Shown in pieces: positions 25,164-38,129 of a stretch of 64,000 bases of DNA; position 1 is the first letter of the stretch; each line of letters opens with the position of its first letter. Source of the stretch: Raphanus sativus. Lineage: Eukaryota > Streptophyta > Magnoliopsida > Brassicales > Brassicaceae. The stretch covers positions 23,962,273-24,026,272 of the forward strand of contig NC_079513.1 of the NCBI RefSeq assembly GCF_000801105.2. The letters run 5' to 3'. The notes below the pieces were generated by a model that searched no databases, was not told the origin of the DNA, and was given only the letters and a program-made list of their open reading frames with translations. Both the position numbers and the translations under genes were made by a program.

Positions 25164-25995
25164 GAAGACATATAATATACTACAAAGGCACATACCATCT
25201 ACAATTTCTTTTCATTAAAATGCTTCCACAACAAACAAATATAAAACCAATAATAACTTAGCCAATGGTTGACCAGAGAGATTAATAATTAGCCAATGGT
25301 ATCGACCCAACAAAACAAGTTGTAGCAGATGGATGACAAACCATTAACGGTTTTACATTGAAAACCATTTGAACGTTTTTTTGCACAATTCACAAAACTA
25401 AACCAAATCGTCAACGTAAATGGATTGTAATGTCAAATGAATTCTGTAGACTAAACAAAAAATATTCTGTAGACTAGTAAGTATAATAGTTACTATATGC
25501 AGTCTAAAACAAGCCTTTTTAATTCGTATTATGTACAATATAGAAATCAAAACGCTCTTCTCCAGTGGTCACTGTCATCAGAACATTTATTTCAGTTTTT
25601 ATACTTGATATTTGATTTAAGTTTAATATTCGGATTTTTCCATCGTTTAACTTACTATTTTTGAATGTTTTGGCTCTGAATATCCTTGCTGGTTTATTTT
25701 AGATTTCAATTTTTTTTAATACAAGAAAAAATAAGTAAAATAATTAAATGATGGAACAGTATAGACAATATAACTGATATATTTTTTTCAAATGTATAGT
25801 ATATAACATGAGTCATTTTTAACAACTTTGGTTAAGTAAACATCTGATAAATAATGTGAATAGTAAATAAGTTAGGAAGTCACATTTCTGACTTAGTATC
25901 ATTCATTATGTAATTTACAAACTTAGATTATAAGTTTTTACAAATTGTTTCGATAATATTTCTTGTGAATCTCTTTTCGTCTGCAAATTAAATAT

Positions 25996-26230
25996 TAATC
26001 TCCTTCCGTTTTATAACGAGTGTCGTTTTAAGTTTAAATTTTTGTTTTAATATTTTCAATGTAAATATTAAATGTTTTTCTAATTTTTATTCTTAACTTT
26101 ATCTCATTAATTATTAACATCAAGCAAAATAAAATATTAAATAGAGGTAAAATAGAAAATTTAATCATTTTTTAATTCATATAAAAAAATCTTAAGCGAC
26201 TCTTATTATAAAAGTAAATTACTTTCCTCT
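25996..26230. mobile_element. Decayed Stowaway-like MITE
   Basis: The left side carries ctccttccgttttataacgagtgtcg-type sequence (from about 26000). The right side carries the inverted counterpart cttaagcgactcttattata. The outermost right terminus is degraded. Confidence 0.4.
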
Positions 26231-26693
26231 CAATATTTATTAGCACGGACAAGTATGTGTTATGTACATATGGACTTCTGTTCCATCTTAACATTTTAAC
26301 TGTGAACTAATGCCTAATACCTTTGTCTATATTTAATACATATCACTCCAACTTGATATGTAAAACTTACAGAATATTATCAGGCACCATCAATGTGTGC
26401 AAACCGACGAATGCTTTACAGAATATCTTCTGGTCAAATTGCATTTGAATTGCAGAGTGAACGATGTTTTTTTGGAAATCAGTGACCGACGTCTTTGTGT
26501 AACTGTGTCCAAGACTATCACTTTCCCTAGAATAATTTTTTTTCTTTGGACGTTCAAATCAATTTCTCTCGTTTTCTCGGTTTGGAGCCCAAGAAAAGAA
26601 ACGTAAAAGGAAACAGAGAAAACGAGTTAGTTATCCGTCGTTTTTTGTTTTCTAACTTACCAAAAATTGCCATCGAGCTTTAATAATGCGTCT

Positions 26694-26703
26694 CTATAAA
26701 TAT
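26694..26703 (+). promoter_or_regulatory. SUS1 TATA box (inferred)
   Basis: ctataaatat lies about 25-35 bases upstream of a CA-rich leader. The leader ends at 26762 in a donor-like CAAG|GTTCTC, matching the remembered SUS1 layout of a short untranslated first exon and a long leader intron. Confidence 0.5.
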
Positions 26704-26762
26704 GAAAATCTTAATGAACCAAACCACCACAATTTACTGAAACCACTTCTATCTACTGCAAG

Positions 26763-28209
26763 GTTCTCTTCTTCTCAGCCTTTTGTCTTTGTTTGACGTA
26801 TCATTTAAACATTTTACTAGATGATAATCTACGCCTTAAGCGGCATGAGTTAATTAAAGACAGGGTATTCTGATAACATTTGGTTTAGTTTGGTTAGTTC
26901 AATTTGAATTTTTTTAGAATTGATTTGGTTGGGTTTAGATTTTTTCGGATTTGATTTGGGTTCTGATAACCCTTTTACATTAAAAAAAAAATAAAGTTCA
27001 CATATAATTTTAGTTTCTCAAAATCTATAATAAAAATAATATGTAAAATATATATATTTGAATAATATATACCAAAATATTTTTAAAAAATTGCAAATAT
27101 AAATTGAAAACATTTGCAAATATCTTTGTTTTACGTATTTAAAATTTTGAATAATGTATACCAAAATATTTAAAAAAATATTTGCAAATATCTTTGTTTT
27201 GTTTCATGTATACCAAATATAAATTGGATAGTAGTCTTTGGAAACTTGAAAGCATTTGCAAATATCTTTGTTTTACGTATCATTTAAACATTTTATAGAT
27301 TATAATGCTAGCTAGCGAGACAAGAATTTTTTTGTTTATTATTCTTTAAAAAGAACAGAAAATGATTGTCCTTTTGCCTAAGAAAATTCTTGCCTGAAAA
27401 ATCTCTGGTTAGAAGAAAAACAGCAAACGTTTTTATATTCTGGAGAATCAGTCCTGCATGTATTCTATTTTCTCGCTTTTTTATAAGAATTTTCCAGCTG
27501 TTTTCCAGAGAAAAATGAGTATCATTTTCTTTTATTTTATTTAACATTTTTAGAAAATTCTTTTGCATGCCGAATCATTTTCTGAAAAAAACTATATCCA
27601 AATATGGAATCCACTATAGAGGATTGTACTGTTCTAGAAAAAAAAAACGTATTGTTTTTTCTTTAGATTTGCCAATAAGTTTATTTTTATTCTGGTGGGT
27701 GTATTATTTTCTTTTATGTATTGTATGGCATAGATATTTGCATCCACTTTTAAAAAACTTTTTAAAGCAATATGGTACATTTTTGTATTTATATTATATT
27801 TTTGCATCCACTTTAATAAGGTCACACACTTGGATTCAAGTGTGACAAGGCCTAAACACCATTGCTTTTTAAACGGATGGTGGACAGGAATGTTTAACGA
27901 AACTAATAAAATTGGTGGATAAAGATACTTCTTAAAATATCACTTTTCAGTTTTGTAGTTGTACACGTCAAAGTATAGTTCATAAGAATATCATTTTATC
28001 GATTTAGTAACCTCTACGGTTCTTTCGTAATACTTTGGGAAGATCAAGGCTCAAATAGTTAGAAAAAGTCAAGTATTTGATCAATAAGGTCAATAAATAA
28101 ATATATATTAATATTATATAACTCATAGTTTTCTAGTATAAAATGTGAATGTGGGCAAAGCAAAAACTCATCATCTTATTCATAAGTTTTCTTTATTATC
28201 TCTCTGCAG
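26763..28209 (+). other. SUS1 5' UTR leader intron (inferred)
   Basis: The donor is AG|GTTCTC at 26763 and the acceptor ctctgcag ends at 28209, 42 bases before the ATG. The intron is AT-rich, without a credible ORF, and carries a direct duplication (26785-26827 and 27264-27306) plus repeats of gcaaatatctttgtttt at 27110-27290. Leader introns of sucrose synthase genes often raise expression; here that is an inference. Confidence 0.5.
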
Positions 28210-28251
28210 TTTACAAAAAAAAAAACACTTTCTGTTGTCTCATTTGGATCA

Positions 28252-31200
28252 ATGGTGAACGGTGTGTTAACGCGCGTCCACAGCCAACGTGAGCGTTTGA
28301 ATGAAACGCTCGTTGCTCAAAGAAACGAAGTCCTTGCCTTGCTTTCCAGGTATTCCTCCCCCCTTCCTCCACTATCAATCACCTTTTTAAAATGGCGAAG
28401 AGAAAACAAAAGTTTGATCACACTTCCTTCACGTGATCTTTGTAGGGTTGAAGCCAAAGGTAAAGGCATCCTGCAACAAAACCAGATCATTGCTGAATTC
28501 GAGGGTTTGCCTGAAGAAACCCAGAAGAATATTGAAGGTGGTGCTTTCTTCGACCTTCTCAAAACCACTCAGGTACATTTCCATTACACACTCCCCTCAA
28601 ATGGGTTACTACTGAAAATTTTGATCTTGATGGTAGTGAGAGTTTTGGTCTTTGTTGGTGGTGAAAGTTTTGATTTTTTTGGTAAGAAGTTTTCATCTTG
28701 TGGTAAAAAGAAGTTTTGATCTTTTGGTAATAAGTTTTGATCTTTTTGGTAGTGAGAGTTTTGGTCTTTTTTGGTAGTGAATGTTTTAATCTTTTGGTAA
28801 AAAGAAGTTTTTATCTTGTGGTAAAAAGAAGTTTTGATCTTTTGGTAATAAGTTTTGATCTTTTTGGTAGTGAGAGTTATGGTCTTTTTGGCTGTGAAAG
28901 TTTTCATCTTTTTGTATTGGTATGGGTTAAAAAAAAACAGGAAGCAATAGTGTTGCCACCATGGGTAGCTCTTGCTGTGAGGCCAAGGCCTGGTGTTTGG
29001 GAATACATAAGAGTCAATCTCCATGATCTTGTTGTTGAGGAGCTTCAACCTGCTGAGTTTCTTCATTTCAAGGAAGAACTTGTTGATGGAGTGTATGTCT
29101 TAACCAACCACTTTTTTTAACTTCAGTTCTGTTTTTTTTTTTTTTTTTTTACACTCCAAAGGATGACACTTTTCTAACCGCAGTAAGAATGGTGATTTCA
29201 CACTTGAGCTTGATTTTGAGCCATTCAACGCCTCTGTCCCTCGCCCAACGCTCCCCAAGTACATTGGAGATGGTGTTGAGTTCCTTAACCGTCACCTCTC
29301 AGCTAAGCTCTTCCATGAAAAGGACAGTTTGCTTCCTTTGCTTAAGTTCCTTCAACTACACAGCCACCAGGGAAAGGTCAGTAACTGATCATATCTCTTC
29401 TTCTTTAAAAAACAGAACCTCTGTTTAAATGATTTATGTTTTTTTTTTAATGAGTAGACTCTGATGTTGAACGAGAAAATCCAAAACCTCAACACTCTAC
29501 AACACATCTTGAGGAAAGCAGAGGAGTATCTAACCGAGCTTTCACCAGAAACACCTTACGAAGACTTTGAGACCAAGTTTGAGGAGATTGGTCTTGAGAG
29601 GGGATGGGGTAACAACGCCGAGCGTGTCCTTGACATGATCCGTCTTCTTCTGGACCTTCTCGAGGCCCCTGACCCTTGCACTCTCGAGACCTTTCTTGGA
29701 AGGATCCCAATGGTTTTCAACGTTGTGATCCTCTCTCCCCATGGTTACTTTGCTCAGGACAATGTTCTTGGTTACCCTGACACTGGTGGTCAGGTCAGTC
29801 AGTACCCCAACATTCTTGGTTACTCTTGTTCTGTCTTTTCATGCGATGAACTCAAGTTCTTGTGATCGATCTTGCAGGTTGTTTACATTCTGGATCAAGT
29901 TCGTGCCTTGGAGACAGAGATGCTCCAACGTATTAAGCAGCAAGGACTCAACATTACTCCAAGAATTCTCATTGTAAGCTTTGCTCCAACCTTGGCTTCT
30001 AACGGATTGTCTGAATCTCACTTTGTATGTGTGTTTTCCTTTCTGTTGCAGCTCACTAGACTGCTCCCTGATGCGGTAGGAACCACATGCGGTGAGCGTC
30101 TCGAGAGAGTTGATGGATCCGAGTACTGTGACATTCTCCGTGTGCCATTCAGAACAGAGAAGGGCATAGTTCGCAAATGGATCTCGAGATTCGAAGTCTG
30201 GCCATATCTTGAAACTTACACCGAGGATGCTGCTGTTGAGCTTGCCAAAGAGTTGAAAGGGAAGCCTGACCTTATCATTGGGAACTACAGTGATGGAAAC
30301 CTCGTTGCCTCTTTATTGGCACACAAACTTGGTGTCACTCAGTGCACCATTGCTCACGCTCTGGAGAAGACAAAGTACCCTGATTCAGACATCTACTGGA
30401 AGAAGCTTGACGATAAGTACCATTTCTCATGCCAGTTCACTGCTGATCTATTTGCAATGAACCACACTGATTTCATCATCACTAGTACTCTCCAAGAAAT
30501 TGCTGGAAGGTATTGAATGAAGAGTTAGAATTAGTTTTATTATAGATGTGTTTGTTTCAGTATTGTTGACTCATTTTGTTTTTGCAGCAAGGACACTGTT
30601 GGACAGTACGAGAGCCACACGGCCTTCACTCTTCCTGGACTGTACCGTGTTGTTCACGGAATCGATGTGTTTGATCCTAAGTTCAACATTGTCTCCCCTG
30701 GTGCTGATATGAGCATCTACTTCCCTTACACAGAGGAGAAGCGGAGGTTGACTAAGTTCCACCCTGAGATCGAGGAGCTACTCTACAGCGATGTTGAGAA
30801 CCAAGAGCACTTGTAAGCTTCTTTCACTGTTCATCTTTGGTAACGTTTTTTCTGTTTGTGTATCTAAATCTTTTGAAAACAGATGTGTGCTCAAGGACAA
30901 GAAGAAGCCCATCCTCTTCACCATGGCTAGACTAGACCGTGTCAAGAACTTATCAGGTCTTGTCGAGTGGTACGGGAAGAACAAGCGCCTTCGCGAGCTT
31001 GTTAACTTGGTGGTTGTTGGAGGAGACAGGAGGAAAGAGTCGAAGGACAACGAAGAGAAGGCTGAGATGAAGAAAATGTATGACCTCATCGATGAGTACA
31101 AGCTGAACGGTCAGTTCAGGTGGATCTCTTCTCAGATGAACAGGGTTAGGAACGGTGAGCTCTACCGTTACATCTGTGACACCAAGGGCGCCTTCGTGCA

Positions 31201-31807
31201 GCCTGCGTTGTATGAAGCCTTTGGTCTTACTGTTGTGGAGGCCATGACCTGTGGTTTACCGACTTTCGCCACTTGCAAAGGTGGTCCAGCTGAGATCATC
31301 GTGCATGGCAAATCTGGCTTCCATATTGACCCTTACCATGGTGATCAGGCTGCTGATACTCTTGCTGACTTCTTCACCAAGTGTAAAGAAGATCCATCTC
31401 ACTGGGATGAGATCTCAAAGGGAGGGCTTCAGAGGATTGAGGAGAAGTAAGAGAAAAACTCATGCCTCCTTGAACTCTTTACTAGTTTTAGGGCTTCAGA
31501 GGATTGATGTTTTGTGTGGTTTTTGCAGATACACATGGCAGATATACTCACAGAGGCTCCTGACATTGACTGGTGTGTATGGATTCTGGAAGCATGTATC
31601 GAACCTTGACCGTCTTGAGAGCCGTCGTTACCTTGAGATGTTCTATGCATTGAAGTATCGCCCACTGGTATTGCATTCTCTCACACTAGTAGTAGCCTTC
31701 TTAAAACACTTATAATGGTATTTTAAAAAAATATGAAACATTTGTCTGTCTCTAATGTGGTTTCTATGTTGTAGGCTAAGGCTGTTCCTCTTGCCGAGGA
31801 GGAATGA
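28252..31807 (+). CDS. SUS1: Sucrose synthase SUS1
   Basis: Catalyses sucrose + UDP <-> UDP-glucose + fructose, feeding cellulose, callose and starch synthesis in the cytosol. Eleven coding exons: 28252-28349, 28446-28572, 28941-29092, 29184-29376, 29458-29793, 29878-29973, 30052-30509, 30588-30812, 30883-31446, 31529-31667 and 31775-31807. They total 2421 nt, or 806 residues (Arabidopsis SUS1 is about 808 from memory). The regulatory phosphorylation site context [10 protein letters not shown] lies at residues 6-15. The GT-B core has the donor-side GYPDTGGQV motif, the sucrose-synthase segment [19 protein letters not shown], and in the glycosyltransferase half [19 protein letters not shown] with the E-x7-E pair. 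The C terminus is VPLAEEE. The N terminus is a few residues shorter than the Arabidopsis one. Intron 2 contains a 118-bp tandem repeat. Confidence 0.95.
28600..28915 (+). repeat. Tandem repeat in SUS1 intron 2
   Basis: A block including gttttgatcttttggtaata recurs at 28713 and 28831 (period 118 bp). It is made of smaller degenerate units of about 18-21 bp (gttttgatcttttggtaa, gtagtgagagttttggtc). The repeat creates a false minus-strand ORF with KIKTFYQ-like repeats. Confidence 0.85.
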
Positions 31808-33180
31808 AGGAGATGCGGAACCATTATAAAGAGCTGGAAGAGAGAAAGAGGTTGCACTGTGAAAAGAAGAATAACAAAAATCTCTTTTGATTCTTACTGT
31901 CATTTTGATTTTAGGAGCGCTTTTGCTTCTTTGTTATTTCAATCCATTCGTCTTTGTTTTTATTTTATCCTTTGCCTCTCAGGCAAGGCTAATGCGTTTG
32001 TATTCTGATTGTTGAGGGAATGAAATTTCTATTTTTCTATCTTAAACACACACCTTCATTCAACAGATATGAGTGACATGAAAGTGATGAGTGTTGAGTT
32101 TGAATGATGAAAAACAGAACAAAACAGGGAGTGGAGAAGTGGAGCGTGATGAGAAAAAAAAAGAGAATGGAGATGAAGTAGATCATGAAGATGTAGTGGA
32201 ACGATATGACTTTAAGATGGAAGAATCAGTAGCTGACTAACAAAGCAATGATCCATAATAACACTATTACAATTGTTCAAACAAGCTTTCCGCAGAACTA
32301 TGTGATTGCTCCCAAACCTAGCACAGCCACCTATGTTTTGCATCGTATCATTTGCTATCCCTACACTCATTTTCTGCATATTAAACCAACCATCAGCTCT
32401 TCATTTACCTTCTGTTTCATCTCTTCTTCAGTCATTGTTTTTTGAAGCTCAAAGTTTTTCATCCTTAAGTGAATGAAATTACCATTTCTCCAACAGCAGT
32501 TGTCACAAGGGCATGAATGTTTCTAAAAGACAGTCCACGTGCATCAAATGACCTCTGATTGCTCAATCAACTGCAATTACAAGGCAACATTAGGGATCAT
32601 GATAAAGTAAGTATACAAGAGAAGTATATTGAAATTTCATGGATATAGAATCTTTTGTTCCACTAAAATTTCAGAAAACGAGTTGACAAATCAAACCGCT
32701 CCAGCTAGTTGCAAGACTTTTTTTTTAGTTGCAAGATTTTGTTATCTCAAAAGTATGTACATGTCCTATGTTTGATCTATACTGAAATGTGTTTGTAAGA
32801 CCGTTAAGAAAATGAAAAAGAAAAATACATTTCTAAACACATAACATGATACACACACGTTCACTGCCTCCCGTCGAAGTAACATACAGTCAACTTCATT
32901 TCATCTACATATGCTAAAGCTCTTGTCCCAATTGCTCAGAATGAGTGGCAATACTTGCAAATATTGTATTAAGAGTGTCATTAATCTTTGCAAGTGGATA
33001 GAGGAACGCATAAGTCCAATACACACCAACTTGTTTCACATGTCTTTTCTTGTTCGGTATGGTTAACGATGGTCTATGTCTCACATATGTAGTGCAACGA
33101 TCTTTGTAGATTTACATGTCGATTTTATATTATTTGTGTGAAAATAACATCATCAGATAATCTAGGTTGGTAGAGATTGG

Positions 33181-33274
33181 AGGATATTTTTCCTTGCTAT
33201 GATTACAGACTCCAAGCATCATTTGCATACTCCAAGGATATTTTTCCTTTCTATGATTACAGACTCCAAGCATC
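33181..33274 (+). repeat. Direct duplication, 40-bp unit, 54-bp period
   Basis: Units at 33181-33220 and 33235-33274 share aggatatttttcct and tatgattacagactccaag, differing at one position. Confidence 0.85.
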
Positions 33275-33788
33275 AGAATTATTTCTGAGTTATGATTAGC
33301 CATATAATTTTCATGTATCTCCGCCGTGGGATTGAAACATATATTAGAATTATAAAATATGGTATTAAAAGATTCTAGTTAGGGAATAATGATTTGGAAG
33401 AAAAAGGGATAAAATAATACAGGGAGATTTTTGGTTTTCCGACAATATATATTTCAATGATATAATATTTTGAATAAAGACATCAAAGGATCCAAAAGGG
33501 TCCTTCGCTCACCAACATAGTGTAGAAGGGAATAAAATGCTTTATTAAGCATTTATTACTTTAGGTTTTGTTTTTAAATGTTTCCTCAAAACAAATGTTT
33601 GGTTTTATTATCCAGAGGCCATGTACTACATAAAAGTGGTGAACACACATGTGTGTGCATTCCTCTCTGGTTAGGGCACTTCTGAAAGTAACTAAGAATT
33701 AAAGAATATCATCAAAGTAAAGAAAGATTCAGTGGTTGTATATATGTTTTGAAGGTTGATTTTGGGGATATACAAGTTGAAGACAACT

Positions 33789-33850
33789 ACTCTTGTATTG
33801 ACAGTTCTTTTTTTTTTTGCTAAAATTTGGTGCACTCTTGTATAACAGTT
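33789..33850 (-). repeat. A-tailed micro-insertion between 17/18-bp direct repeats
   Basis: actcttgtattgacagtt (33789-33806) and actcttgtataacagtt (33834-33850) flank 27 bases. On the minus strand the insert reads gcaccaaattttagc followed by twelve A and a G. The core tttagc-A(n) is shared with the insertion at 52401-52442. Confidence 0.6.
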
Positions 33851-34739
33851 GATGAAAATTGTATTGTTTTGTAAAATTGTTTTATCATTTAAATTTGTAT
33901 GGCAACATACAACTATGGTAATCACACTATTATGAAATCGTATAGCCCCTTTCGGGACCTTGGTTAACAAAATGGCGATAACAAGAAATGCGTAGTATCA
34001 GTAGTAAGTCATGTACTCAAGAGAAGTTAAATGGCTTGTCTACTACAACTTGACGCTTTGGCATGTGATGAGTCCACTAAAAATAAGACGTTGAAATTTC
34101 TCTAACAATTTTTTGTCATCTTTAACATTAATTTTCTATGAAGTTTTGAGTGGTCGTTACTCGTATCTTTTTCTTTGATTTCATCTCTTTTTGGACTCTT
34201 TCACCAATCTTTTCTCTCGCAATTCTAGTTAATATTATCTCAAGTTTAATAAGAAGATTGGAATATTTTTTATTAATCTATAAGTTGACAAACTAGAAGG
34301 AGGTGTGATTAAATACTAATTATTTAATGTTACATGATTTTAAAGACATTTGATGCTCTTATGTCGGCCTATTAGGATAACAATTTTTAGTTAAAAAAAT
34401 AAGACAAATCTTTGGAAACTCACATGCTGTAACAGTAGTCGCCAATACAAATAAATAATAAATAAACGGATGATAAAAATAAATAAATGCACAGAAGAAT
34501 AATGTCGAAGTCTAGTCTAACCACAACAAAATGACAAAAATAAACTTGCTATATGTTTTATAACATGTTATGTGTGAGAAAAATGGATGATAATTCTAAA
34601 GAAACAAATAGTGTAGATATATAGAATCTATATATATAAAAGTTCGCTTTTGAGGCTACAGCGAACGTCCACATCAGCGTTAAAAAATTCTCCAGAAAAA
34701 TGCCACGTGTCACTATTATTATTACCTTTTAAAAAGAAT

Positions 34740-35910
34740 ATAATATAAGAAATATTACATTAAAATATCTATAATGTATTATTACCATTTATATTTAAAA
34801 GTTGAATAAATAAATTCGAAAAGTAGAATAAAAATATATATAATATAAGAAATGGTACTATTACATTTTTTACATTTAGTTTACATTTTCATGATTTCCA
34901 AAAAAACTAAATGTAATATTTCCAAAAATATGTCACCTGACAATATTAAAAAAAAAGTAAATATGAAATCTAAAAAAATGAATAATAATTAAATATAAAA
35001 TATAAGAAATATAAATATTACATAAACATCTATCGTAATATTAAAATTTGATAAAAAAGAAATAAAATTAGAATAAGTGCATATACAAGATAAAATAAAA
35101 TAAAAAATAAGTAAATTTTCAATATAAGAAATAGAAAAACTACATCAAACATATATCTGAAAATACATAGTAAAATAAATAATAATTAAATATGAAATAT
35201 AAGAAACAGACATATTACATTAACCATATATCATAATATTAAAATTTGATATAAAAACAAAACAACTTGAATAAGTAAATATACAATATAAGAAAAAGTA
35301 AAAAATAAGTAAATATACAATATAAAAATGTAAAAAACTACATTACACACCTATCTTAAAAAATTTACGGTTTTACATTTTTATTATTTCCAAATATTTT
35401 ATAAGTAAATATAAAATATAAGAAAAAATAAGCATACAATATAAAGCAAGAAAATTAGAATAACTAAATATAAAATATAAGAAAAATAAGTAAATTAATA
35501 TATAATTAAGAAATAAAAATATTACATTAAACATCTATCGTACATATAAAATGCCAAACAATTAGATTAAGTAAATACACAATATAAGAAAAATAAATAA
35601 TAATTAAATAGACAATATAAGAAATGAAAAAACTACATTAACATCTATCTGAAAATGTATAGTTGTACATTTTTATTATTTTCAAATATTTTTATAAGTA
35701 AATAAACATTATAAGAAAAACAAGCATACAATATAAGAAATAGAAATACTACATTAAACATATATCATAATATTATTATTTGATATAAAAGCAAGAAAAT
35801 TAGAATAAGTAAATATACAATATAAGAAAAATAAACAATAAGTAAATATACAAAATTAAAAATTTACATTAAACTTCTATCGTAAAGAGAAATAAAAATA
35901 TTACATAAAA
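34740..35910 (+). repeat. Degenerate tandem array inside Helitron
   Basis: Many imperfect copies of motifs such as taaatatacaatataagaaa and acattaaacatctatc, with variable spacing, make up this stretch. Confidence 0.7.
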
Positions 35911-35948
35911 TATAGTAAAAACCTCTTCTATACAAAAAAATATGTTTG

Positions 35949-35989
35949 GATAAGTTCACATTTGTGTTACAAAAAAAAAGATAAGTTCA
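35949..35989 (+). repeat. A-tailed micro-insertion between 10-bp direct repeats (inside Helitron)
   Basis: gataagttca occurs at 35949-35958 and 35980-35989. The insert is catttgtgttac plus nine A. It lies inside the Helitron, so it either post-dates or was carried with it. Confidence 0.55.
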
Positions 35990-38129
35990 TATGCAAATAG
36001 TGAAGAATCAACTTACATGAAATATTTCTCATATGGCTTCATCACTCATAGTTTCTTCATCTCTAGGCATAAGTGTCTTGCACATTCTCCAAAAAATGTA
36101 AATATGCAAAAAAAATATACTCATCATTCAATTTTGCAGTTATAACGTTTGCAAAAGAAATATAGAGTACATACCGCATTTTGAAAATAAAAATATATTG
36201 TTTCCAAACCAGTAAGATGGAGAGAATGACGAGTGAAAATTATGGATTTTTTACAATGCACATGACTGTTTTCAGTCTTCTCCTTCAGCTCATCACACAA
36301 ATGAGCAAGAATCATTCTTTCCTAAGAACAAAAAGAAAAGAAAATATAACGAGTTACAATTTTCTGGAATGATGGTAAGTATTATTGAACAATAACTAAG
36401 AAACCAAGTCCAGATCTATCATAAGCAAACACACTAGCCATAAACACACACAAGCAATAGTAAGACACAATCAAATCTTTCATCAGAAACAATTGCAACA
36501 CAAGGAGTGAGTGACACAACCATCTATCATAAACAAACACACCATCCATAAACACAGCTGCGATTAATATTACAAGTTAAAGAGTATAAGATATTGATCT
36601 TTAAAATGTACACAGAGCAAGATCTTGAAAGCACAAATAGTGGCGTTGCCAAAACATAATGAAAAGGACCCCACTGCCACAAACCGGAACTTTGTTACAA
36701 AATAACATGATGCTAACAAAGAGCAAAGGTGATAATCACAAAAGATTTCATTGATGGAGCGCACATCGATTTATACCACGAAAAAACACGACACGAAACT
36801 GCTACAAGGGTATAAATATAAAAATGCAAAAAACAAAGCCAAATGATAATAAAAACTTCTACTTTAGACATCGCTAAAAACACAAGGGTCCAATTTTGTA
36901 GTTATACATCAACTAATTCATATAATTATCCTATCTTTAAGAAGTCAAGACATCAATTACGAAAAAGAAAGAAAGAAACTGATCACCATAATTGAAAAAG
37001 AACATGAACAAGCTTGAGAGTGAGAAACAGGGTGAAGGAGAAGAGCAAACTATGCGTTGAAACCGATTCTCTACACCAATATTTCCTTACCCTTAAGTCT
37101 CTAATTCAATCAGAGAGACTCTTTTTGACACATCTCACAATTCAAAATTTGATTGTATGAAATTGGTGAATTTTTTTGCGGAAATTTTAAAGAACCAAAC
37201 AATAAGAGAAGAGAAAAGGATTTGTTATTAAAAACGGTTTTTCAAGTCATCGACAGAGGGTGACTTTCCATGACAAATGCAAATGATGACAAGCTTAGTT
37301 TATGATAATATTATTGTACTTTTTTGCATGTGATTGGGTATAAAAGTGAAAAAATTTCGAAAAACTAAATTAGATTTATATTAAGAATACAACTATTAGT
37401 TATATGTTTCTTTGTTTAAAATAATCAAAGTGACATAATGTTAGAAACTAAATTAGAACAAACTTTAAAAACATGATTCTATTTTTGATTTGTAATTTGA
37501 TTTGTTAAATAATAGACAAATTTGACGTGATAAAAATATAAAATTAATTTACGAGTACGATTCGTTTCCGTCAACGTGGAGATGAGATTAGGATCTGGTT
37601 TATGTTTTTGGTTATTGACACTTGATTTGGTTAGGTTAATGTGGATAGGAGATTGGGATCCGGTTTATGTTTTTGGTCTTTAATTGAAATTTGATTTGGT
37701 TAATTTGTAAGCCAATTTTCAAAAACAAAATAAATGATAGGAAAAAAATATTTTTAGTCAAAAGAAAAAACATATATACATCCAATGTTCTGATTATATA
37801 ATATAAAGTTTCGTTGGAAAATATTTATTAGATTCCATAAAAAATTAGAAATAAGAGTTCAAATATATACAAAACTTTCAAAAGTTAAACTATCACAAAA
37901 AATTCAAAAAAAAAAATTCAACTATCACAAAAATGTTTACATCAATGTAAAATAAAATAATTTCAAACTCAAAATATATTCAAATTCTTTATTATGCATA
38001 CTATAAATATAAAATATTCATAAATTCACAAAAATATATAGTTTAGAATACAACATCCAACGAAATAATTGTATACAAAATATTTGAAAAATCAAAATTG
38101 TCCCGGGCGTAACCCGGGTTAATCCCTAG

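Larger units (their letters stand above)
21616..26690. other. 5-kb AT-rich gene-poor spacer
   Basis: No convincing gene is found. The first 300 bases likely hold the SAC 3' UTR. The spacer contains Stowaway-like MITEs (22931-23266, 23330-23445 and 25996-26230), micro-insertions at 22564-22604 and 25115-25163, and a less AT-rich patch at about 24960-25110 that I could not identify on either strand. The 3' part should be the SUS1 promoter. Confidence 0.5.
31808..34626. other. SUS1 3' flank and gene-free spacer
   Basis: About the first 230 bases are probably SUS1 3' UTR. No other gene is seen. Noted in it are a 40-bp direct duplication at 33181-33274, a micro-insertion at 33789-33850 and an ambiguous T-tract repeat at 32707-32736. 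Confidence 0.5.
34627..38129 (+). mobile_element. Non-autonomous Helitron, about 3.5 kb
   Basis: The 5' terminus TCTATATATATAAAAGTTCG follows an A. The 3' terminus has a hairpin (cccggg-cgtaa-cccggg, 38102-38118) and ends in CTAG at 38126-38129, followed by T. Insertion between A and T, the TC start and the hairpin-CTAG end are the Helitron hallmarks. No Rep/helicase ORF is present. The 5' third is a degenerate array of aagtaaatatacaatataagaaa-like units (about 34740-35910). The middle, 36100-37250, is less repetitive and may include captured host sequence, which I could not identify. Confidence 0.65.

Noticed and set aside
28584..29066. 160-codon minus-strand ORF with KIKTFYQ-like repeats
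   Set aside because: Reverse reading of the SUS1 intron 2 tandem repeat and part of exon 3; no family resemblance.
32707..32736. agttgcaaga repeated around a T-tract
   Set aside because: The insert is only c plus a T-run, with no tail at the expected end. Slippage or a tandem duplication explains it equally well.
34740..35910. CRISPR-like or satellite array
   Set aside because: Units are degenerate, AT-only and irregularly spaced inside a plant Helitron; neither regular repeats nor spacers exist.
36124..36372. Two overlapping 63-codon ORFs inside the Helitron
   Set aside because: Short, with no recognised domain and no supporting splice sites. They might be captured sequence but are not supported as genes.
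37888..37933. aactatcacaaaaa repeated around an A-tract
   Set aside because: The A-tract does not abut the second repeat copy; a simple tandem duplication is as likely.
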